A DNA stretch of 5,700 nucleotides from Bryobacterales bacterium (lineage in GTDB: Bacteria; Acidobacteriota; Terriglobia; Bryobacterales; Bryobacteraceae): contig JANXQZ010000320.1 of NCBI GenBank assembly GCA_025353235.1, positions 1 to 5,700 of the forward strand. The letters are read 5' to 3'. Below are positions 1 through 3,965 of this stretch, piece after piece. The translations under genes and the position numbers were made by a program. Position 1 is the first letter of the stretch, and each line of letters opens with the position of its first letter. The notes below the pieces were generated by a model. That model ran no database searches. It was given only the letters and a program-made list of their open reading frames with translations, and was not told the DNA's origin.

Positions 1-456
1 CTCGACCAGCGACTGAAAAAATCCAAGCACGGCGGTGAGCGGGCGAACGATCACGGTCAGGGCATGCAGAAACGGTGCGATCCGAACAAGCCATCCGCCG
101 CTGGTCTTGCGATACAGCATCTGCGGAATGATGTAGGTCAACAGGAGCATGGCCAGCCACGAGAATAGGGCCGATTCCAGCAGCGCCTGCCATAACGGTG
201 CCGGAGTGCCCATTTGCATGGCGAAGATGGACAGCCCGAGAAATAGCAGGGACGTGTGCTTGATGAGCGAAAATGCCAGCGCACCTTCGTGACTCTTGAC
301 ACCAATTCGATCTTCCAGAGTCTCCTTGAATACCTGCAAGGCGCGGAGATCGCGCGCGCGGATTCGCAAGGATTCCATATAAAGCAGTTGCACCAGCGTT
401 ACCAGGCACAAGAGCGCGCTGAGCAGCAGTCCTACCAAGACCAGGGCGGCGGTCAC
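1..456 (-). CDS. Probable hemolysin/CNNM-CorC-family membrane protein, N-terminal part (runs off the window)
   Basis: The frame is open from a GTG at 456 to the window edge, giving 152 residues with no stop. The visible part is strongly hydrophobic. Likely membrane segments lie at about residues 3-25, 61-82, 89-112 and 128-150, with a charged stretch rich in Arg and Glu between the first two (about 28-58). This resembles the N-terminal transmembrane (DUF21/CNNM) domain that precedes CBS and CorC_HlyC domains in hemolysin-like ion transporters. The segment TYIIPQMLYR (107-116) sits where those proteins usually carry a GExxPK-like motif. The family call leans on position: a CBS/CorC protein commonly follows ybeZ and ybeY. 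The CBS domains would lie beyond position 1 and cannot be seen. The start codon overlaps the ybeY stop (GTGA, 453-456), which suggests translational coupling. No strong Shine-Dalgarno is visible. Another polytopic membrane protein remains possible. Confidence 0.65.
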   Translation of the reverse strand, partial: MTAALVLVGLLLSALLCLVTLVQLLYMESLRIRARDLRALQVFKETLEDRIGVKSHEGALAFSLIKHTSLLFLGLSIFAMQMGTPAPLWQALLESALFSWLAMLLLTYIIPQMLYRKTSGGWLVRIAPFLHALTVIVRPLTAVLGFFQSLVE

Positions 457-899
457 GCTCGTACCCGTTCGATCAGGCTGGTGGAAAGCCCCAGCATTTT
501 GCGCCAGCGCCGTTCAGCGCTGGCCATCTTGCCGCGATCGGTTTCATGGTCCATTCCGATCAGGTGGAGCAGGCCATGCAGCATCAGGATCCGGATTTCT
601 TCGTCCGTCGTGTGTCCGAATTCGGCAGCCTGCGATTTGGCGCGATCCAGCGAGATTGCGATTTCGCCTGCAGTTCCGTCAGCTCCGTCGGAAGGGAATG
701 AGAGGACGTCAGTGGCGTAGTCTTTCTTGCGGAATTGGCGGTTCCATTGACGGAGGTCCTCATCTCCCGTGATCAGGCAATCGAACGGGCGGCCTTTGGA
801 AACTTGCTCTTGCAGGCTGCGCGCGAACTGCTGCAAATCACGTCGCCGGATACCGCGGGCAGGAACATGAAAGAGCACAAGGCTGTGCCGCTGGGACAT
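453..899 (-). CDS. ybeY: Endoribonuclease YbeY (rRNA maturation factor)
   Basis: This 148-residue protein has the usual length for YbeY, a single-domain zinc-dependent endoribonuclease of the UPF0054 family. In studied bacteria it acts in 16S rRNA 3'-end maturation and 70S ribosome quality control in the cytoplasm. The signature HGLLHLIGMDH lies at residues 108-118, with the three metal-binding histidines at 108, 112 and 118. The upstream family block TDVLSFP is at 63-69, followed by GEIAIS at 78-83. The ATG at 899 starts 8 nt after the phoH stop, and no strong Shine-Dalgarno precedes it, so translation may depend on the upstream cistron. Its stop overlaps the GTG of the next gene by four bases. 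The phoH-ybeY adjacency matches the ybeZ-ybeY pair of Escherichia coli and supports the call. No key residue is missing. Confidence 0.96.
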   Translation of the reverse strand: MSQRHSLVLFHVPARGIRRRDLQQFARSLQEQVSKGRPFDCLITGDEDLRQWNRQFRKKDYATDVLSFPSDGADGTAGEIAISLDRAKSQAAEFGHTTDEEIRILMLHGLLHLIGMDHETDRGKMASAERRWRKMLGLSTSLIERVRA

Positions 900-907
900 G
901 GCGATTG

Positions 908-1924
908 TTAAGCCACGGGGAGTTCCGCTTCCTGGGGAGGCGGATCAGGGGCCAGCTTTAACGCAAGCTGCCGCCCGGCTGACAATTCCTGATGACGTTC
1001 GTAGGCGCGGATAATACGCTGCACCAAGCTGTGACGAACCACGTCGCGGTCGTCGAAGTGAACGAATCCGATGCCTTCCACTTTGCGCAATATTTCGAGG
1101 GCGTCGTTCATGCCGCTGCGTTTTCCGGTCGGCAGATCGATCTGGGTGACGTCGCCGGTGACCACCATCTTGGAGTTGAAGCCTTGGCGCGTGAGTACCA
1201 TCTTCATTTGCTCCGAAGTGCTGTTCTGGGCTTCGTCGAATATGATGAAACTGTCGTTGAGAGTGCGGCCGCGCATAAACGCGATGGGAGCCACTTCAAT
1301 GGTCTGGCGTTCCAACAGCTTTTCAACTTTATCCACTTCTAGCATGTCGTACAGCGCATCGTAGAGCGGGCGCAGATACGGATCCACTTTTTCTTGCAAG
1401 TTGCCGGGGAGGAAGCCAAGGCGCTCGCCTGCTTCCACCGCAGGCCGGGTGAGCACGATGCGGCTGACGCGCTTGCTGAGAAGGGCCGAGACGGCCATAG
1501 CGACGGCGAGGTATGTTTTCCCGGTTCCAGCCGGACCCACGCCAAACACTAAATCGTGGCGCTCGATGGCTTCGACGTACCGGCGCTGGTTGACGGTTTT
1601 TGGTGCAAGGACCTTCTTCCCGAAGTTGCGCTGTCGACCGCTGTGGACCAAGCTGCGCAGCGTGACTTCCGGATCTTCGGTGACCACTCGAAAGTAGCTG
1701 CTCAGCTCTCCGCTCACGAAGGTCTGGCCTTCTTTGACAAGGGCGAAGTAATCTTCAAAGATGCTGGCGGCGCGGATTACGTTCGGCTCATCGCCCTCAA
1801 TTTCCAAGGCCTCATTCAGCAGGCGAATGGTAACGGCCAGGGCCGATTCCAGGACGAGGATATTTTCGTCGCGAGTCCCGAAAAGGGACTCGATGCCGCG
1901 GCCAATCTGAACGCTAAGTTTCAT
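908..1924 (-). CDS. ybeZ: PhoH-family ATPase (YbeZ-like)
   Basis: This 338-residue protein is a full-length PhoH/YbeZ-type P-loop NTPase. The N-terminal about 110 residues match the KH-like front part seen in this family (IESLFGTRDENILVLE at 11-26). The ATPase core follows, with Walker A GPAGTGKT at 130-137, the family block RPAVEAGERLGFLPG at 160-174, Walker B IIFDEAQN at 227-234 and a sensor-like VTGD at 255-258. The last about 25 residues are Pro- and Ala-rich and probably disordered. In E. coli YbeZ is a partner of YbeY and is linked to RNA metabolism; the exact substrate here cannot be read from sequence. The ATG at 1924 is chosen because it starts just before the conserved N-terminal block. 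The only GGAGG upstream (minus strand, 1947-1943) is about 18 nt away, which is unusually far. The gene follows DUF5131 by 49 nt and precedes ybeY by 8 nt, so it is probably cotranscribed. Confidence 0.95.
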   Translation of the reverse strand: MKLSVQIGRGIESLFGTRDENILVLESALAVTIRLLNEALEIEGDEPNVIRAASIFEDYFALVKEGQTFVSGELSSYFRVVTEDPEVTLRSLVHSGRQRNFGKKVLAPKTVNQRRYVEAIERHDLVFGVGPAGTGKTYLAVAMAVSALLSKRVSRIVLTRPAVEAGERLGFLPGNLQEKVDPYLRPLYDALYDMLEVDKVEKLLERQTIEVAPIAFMRGRTLNDSFIIFDEAQNSTSEQMKMVLTRQGFNSKMVVTGDVTQIDLPTGKRSGMNDALEILRKVEGIGFVHFDDRDVVRHSLVQRIIRAYERHQELSAGRQLALKLAPDPPPQEAELPVA

Positions 1925-1949
1925 GCGAGGAAGAGGTGGGTACCTCCAT
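1914..1949 (-). promoter_or_regulatory. Leader of phoH: Shine-Dalgarno inside a small hairpin, plus an overlapping 11-codon reading frame
   Basis: On the minus strand GGAGG (1947-1943) is the only good Shine-Dalgarno-like sequence before the phoH ATG. Its GAGGT (1946-1942) can pair with ACCTC (1937-1933) around a four-base loop, which would bury it. An ATG at 1949 opens an 11-codon frame (MEVPTSSSHET) that ends with TAG at 1916-1914, ten bases inside phoH in another frame. Both could affect phoH translation, but no conservation data are available and a 5-bp stem can arise by chance. Confidence 0.25.
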
Positions 1950-1973
1950 TGAGAGTGTCACGGGAGATGGGTG

Positions 1974-2849
1974 CTATGGGGCGTCCGCAGACGCGGACGG
2001 TAGAGGAACATTCTGAACCAGTGTAGCACTCGGAATAGGGATGGCAGGCTTTGGAAATTCGCGGACGCGCAGATCAGCAGGCCACTCATTCCAGTCTCCT
2101 CCCTTTCGATCCAGGAGGACTAACCGACGATGTTCCCCGCCCACTTCCTCAAACGGTCTCGCGCCCAGTTGCTTGACAAAGCAGGCGCTGCCTTCTATTT
2201 CGCAATGCTCGATTGTCCGGCGCGCCCACGCAACGTCGAACCCTCGAGCGCCTGGGCCGGACTCGCCGCCTACGATGATCCAGTCCACCCCCTGTGCGAA
2301 GTCGATCGGACCCAAGGCAGGCTCGTAGGAAACGAATCGAACAGCGGCCGGCACTTGCAAGAGCAAAGGAACGCGCACTTCTGCCGTGGCTTGGTTTTCC
2401 ACCGACGTGCCAAGCCAAAGGTTTGCGAGAGGCTTGCCGTTCAAGTACCGCAGCATCCGTTCGGGCCTCTTAGTAAGAACCTGAAAAGTGTGTTGCGGGC
2501 AAGTTGCCATGACTGCGAATACGCGATTGATCGCTTCGTCCGGCAGAGCCTCATGAAACAGATCGCTCATCGAGTTTACGAAGATTCGCTGAGGCGAACG
2601 CCAGTGCGCGGGAAGGTGGAGCGCCTTTTCGATGAGTTCCACGTCGCCGGTCCAACGCGGTCCAGACTCGAGAATGCGGGCGAAGGATTGGCCGGTGGTG
2701 GGAGATTTGAGTTCCGGGAGATTGCGCGCGGACATGCGAGCGGCATAGCAGTTGAGACACCCGCCGGTTTCGGAGCCTTTGGCCATGGAGCAGCCGCGCA
2801 CCGGGTTCCAGGTGCGGTGGGTCCATTCAATTTTGGTGTTCGCTGCCAG
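1974..2849 (-). CDS. Phage Gp37/Gp68-like family protein (DUF5131) with a three-cysteine cluster
   Basis: From the preferred start this is a 291-residue protein that is full length for the Gp37/Gp68 (DUF5131, PF07505) family, whose biochemical role I do not know. It opens with TKIEWTHRTWNPVRGC, then a cysteine cluster at 20, 31 and 34 (C-x10-C-x2-CY) that looks like a metal or iron-sulfur site. Family blocks follow in order: FVNSMSDLFHE (90-100), FQVLTKRP (122-129), LWLGTSVENQ (144-153), VSYEPALGPID (173-183), WIIVGGESGPGARG (190-203), FVKQLG (224-229), DRKGG (247-251) and EWP (255-257). The proline-rich tail is probably unstructured. The frame is open back to a GTG at 2912, but the extra 21 residues come mostly from the flanking repeat and hairpin. 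A CTG at 2849 gives MAANTKIEWT, which matches how family members begin, with GGAAG 9 nt upstream (2863-2859). TTG at 2882 and GTG at 2912 are alternatives. Family members often neighbour a TcmP partner gene; none is visible here. The family is sure; the start is not. Confidence 0.88.
   Translation of the reverse strand: MAANTKIEWTHRTWNPVRGCSMAKGSETGGCLNCYAARMSARNLPELKSPTTGQSFARILESGPRWTGDVELIEKALHLPAHWRSPQRIFVNSMSDLFHEALPDEAINRVFAVMATCPQHTFQVLTKRPERMLRYLNGKPLANLWLGTSVENQATAEVRVPLLLQVPAAVRFVSYEPALGPIDFAQGVDWIIVGGESGPGARGFDVAWARRTIEHCEIEGSACFVKQLGARPFEEVGGEHRRLVLLDRKGGDWNEWPADLRVREFPKPAIPIPSATLVQNVPLPSASADAP
1982..1999. other. GC-rich hairpin at the 3' end of the DUF5131 gene
   Basis: CGTCCGC (1982-1988) and GCGGACG (1993-1999) form a perfect 7-bp stem with a four-base loop. 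It lies within the last codons of the DUF5131 gene, about 60 nt before the phoH start. No T-run follows on the minus strand, so it is not a classical Rho-independent terminator. It could slow polymerase, stabilise the mRNA end, or be a by-product of GC-rich coding sequence. Confidence 0.3.
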
Positions 2850-2869
2850 TGTCTTAAGCTTCCATGTGG

Positions 2870-2888
2870 CGCCGATTAACAATCGGCG
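2870..2888. repeat. Perfect 8-bp hairpin between the repeat element and the DUF5131 start
   Basis: CGCCGATT (2870-2877) and AATCGGCG (2881-2888) are exact reverse complements around a three-base loop. The hairpin abuts the outer arm of the repeat (2890) and ends about 20 nt before the preferred CTG start at 2849, just ahead of the GGAAG Shine-Dalgarno candidate. It would fall in the 5' leader of the DUF5131 mRNA. No T-run follows, so termination is unlikely. A role in initiation or mRNA stability is possible but unproven. Confidence 0.5.
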
Positions 2889-2944
2889 AGCAGGATGCCA
2901 TCCCAATGTCACTTAATTTTCCTGCGATCGGGATTCGGCATTGA

Positions 2945-2988
2945 TTGTGGGGCAGGCAATCTTGCCTGAAGCCGCTTTTTAGGCGGCT
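2945..2988 (+). repeat. Left inner unit of the palindromic element (two tandem hairpins)
   Basis: The unit begins TTGTGGGGCAG, then forms a 7-bp hairpin with a two-base loop (2953-2968) and a second hairpin of 7 bp with a seven-base T-rich loop (2969-2989). Its inverted partner is at 3023-3066. Compared with that partner, G2956 and C2965 replace C and G, and C2975 and G2983 replace G and C, so both stems stay paired. Confidence 0.8.
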
Positions 2989-3022
2989 TTCCCGGCTTTC
3001 AGAGAGTATTTGTACCCTGAAC

Positions 3023-3066
3023 AGCCGGCTGAAAGCCGGCTGCAGCCAAGATTGGCTGCCCCACAA
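3023..3066 (-). repeat. Right inner unit of the palindromic element (two tandem hairpins, inverted)
   Basis: Read on the minus strand this unit also begins TTGTGGGGCAG, then has a 7-bp hairpin with a two-base loop (3058-3043) and an 8-bp hairpin with a three-base loop (3041-3023). The second stem is longer and tighter than in the left unit. Head-to-head arrangement of two such units is what bacterial interspersed mosaic elements look like. Confidence 0.8.
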
Positions 3067-3121
3067 TTTGCCAAATAGCCTCCTATCATTAAAACTAAGT
3101 GGCATTGGGATGCCATCCTGC

Positions 3122-3322
3122 CCCACGTTGTCAGGCGAAAACGTGTTTCGAGAATCAATCGAGCCGTTTGACTGGGCACATCTCAAACTAGTGCAGCCTG
3201 GCACCGCGCTCGGCCTGCCGAGGTAATACAAACCCGTGCCCCGTCGTGTTTGGTTCATCTTCATGTGGCGTTCCGAAGGTTAGAAGATCCAGATTTCTGC
3301 GGTGTTTCGATCTTTCGGAAAG
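3122..3322. other. Intergenic stretch between tsaC and the repeat, no gene recognised
   Basis: About 200 bp follow the tsaC stop with no supported gene, tRNA or convincing terminator. A 6-bp inverted repeat CACGTT/AACGTG (3124-3145, ten-base loop) directly flanks the repeat. I see no clear sigma-70 promoter on the minus strand, although a promoter for the DUF5131-phoH-ybeY group would be expected here or inside the repeat. Reading frames that cross this stretch run into the repeat and show no family motif. Confidence 0.5.
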
Positions 3323-3961
3323 CTAGAAACCCTTGAGGCAATCGCCAATGTCCCTTTCCGAGATCGCTCCTTCCTTGATCACTCGCCAGTAAGGCTCCGT
3401 GATATCCACAGTGGTGCTTCCTTCGCCCCTACACATGCCGCCGTCGAGAACCAGATCGAGGCGGCCATCCATCTGGCCGAACACGTCGATGCCGCTCTTG
3501 CTGGTCGGTTGGCCGGAGATGTTGGCGCTGGTGGAAATCAGCGGCTGCTCCAGCCAGTCCAGCAATGCGTGGGCAACCCGAGAGCGCGATTGCCGCATGG
3601 CCAAGCGCCCGGTGTTGCCGGTAACCTTCAGAGGAACTTTGGCGGAGGCAGTCACGATCAGCGTGAGAGGTCCGGGCCAAAACTGGCGGGCAAGCATGTA
3701 GAAGCGGCCGGATAAGTCAGTGGCAAGCTCCTCAGCCATGAGTTTCCCGCTCACCAGCATCGGCAGCGAGCGCTGCGTCTCGCGACCCTTCGCGGCGAAC
3801 ACCCGGCCCACAGCGTGCAAATTGAGGGGATCCGCCACCAGGGTGTAGAGGGCGTCAGTTGGGATGGCCACCACGCCGCCGCCCCGGATCACCGCCGCCG
3901 CACGTTCGACGGCTTGGGGAGACGGATGGTCGGGATCGATCTCGATGAGATCTGTCGCCAC
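3323..3961 (-). CDS. tsaC: L-threonylcarbamoyladenylate synthase (TsaC/Sua5/YrdC family)
   Basis: This 212-residue protein has the single YrdC domain, the short TsaC form without the extra Sua5 C-terminal domain. The family makes threonylcarbamoyl-AMP from threonine, bicarbonate and ATP, the first step of the t6A37 modification of ANN-decoding tRNAs. Visible blocks are PTDALYTLVADP (34-45, replacing the usual PTDTVYGL), FAAKGR (55-60), RFYMLARQFWPGPLTLIV (86-103), STSANISG (143-150) and GSTTVDIT (181-188). The frame is open to an ATG at 4030, but that start overlaps the yitJ coding region by 65 bases and adds 23 residues unlike the family. The GTG at 3961 is preferred: it lies 4 nt after the yitJ stop and gives a normal length. 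Only a weak CGGGA-like Shine-Dalgarno precedes it, so translation is probably coupled to yitJ. Downstream partners TsaB, TsaD and TsaE are not in the window. Confidence 0.93.
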   Translation of the reverse strand: MATDLIEIDPDHPSPQAVERAAAVIRGGGVVAIPTDALYTLVADPLNLHAVGRVFAAKGRETQRSLPMLVSGKLMAEELATDLSGRFYMLARQFWPGPLTLIVTASAKVPLKVTGNTGRLAMRQSRSRVAHALLDWLEQPLISTSANISGQPTSKSGIDVFGQMDGRLDLVLDGGMCRGEGSTTVDITEPYWRVIKEGAISERDIGDCLKGF

Positions 3962-3965
3962 GATA

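Larger units (their letters stand above)
2890..3121. repeat. Nested inverted-repeat element (BIME/MITE-like intergenic palindrome)
   Basis: This 232-bp intergenic element is an imperfect palindrome with two nested pairs of arms. The outer arms (2890-2915 and 3096-3121) are 26 bp long and differ at 2 positions in inverted alignment. The inner arms (2945-2988 and 3023-3066) are 44 bp long and differ at 7 positions. Each inner arm itself holds two hairpins. The left has CAGGCAA/TTGCCTG (2953-2968) and AAGCCGC/GCGGCTT (2969-2989). The right has AGCCGGCT/AGCCGGCT (3023-3041) and CAGCCAA/TTGGCTG (3043-3058). Four of the seven differences are two compensatory pairs that keep both hairpins intact. 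CCGGCTTTCAG (2992-3002) can also pair with CTGAAAGCCGG (3029-3039). No transposase frame is inside. I recall similar GGGGCAG...CTTG repeats dispersed in Acidobacteriota genomes, but this was not searched. It lies between two genes of the same direction. Confidence 0.85.

Noticed and set aside
2130..2879. 249-codon plus-strand frame
   Set aside because: It lies antisense to the whole DUF5131 gene, whose family motifs are clear. The frame is a shadow of GC-rich coding sequence.
2969..2989. Hairpin with a T-run as a Rho-independent terminator
   Set aside because: The T-run is in the loop, not after the stem, and no plus-strand gene ends there. On the minus strand the run is A-rich.
2890..3121. 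CRISPR array or insertion sequence
   Set aside because: The repeats are inverted, not direct, and there are only two units. No transposase or cas gene is present in or beside the element.
2945..3226. 93-codon plus-strand frame in the intergenic region
   Set aside because: It begins in the repeat arm and depends on its sequence (GRQSCLKP-like text). It shows no conserved features and no suitable Shine-Dalgarno.
2854..3264. 136-codon minus-strand frame across the intergenic repeat
   Set aside because: It is mostly a translation of the palindromic element (GSQSWLQPAFSRL-like text), overlaps the DUF5131 start, and has no family motif. Such repeats often create false hypothetical proteins.
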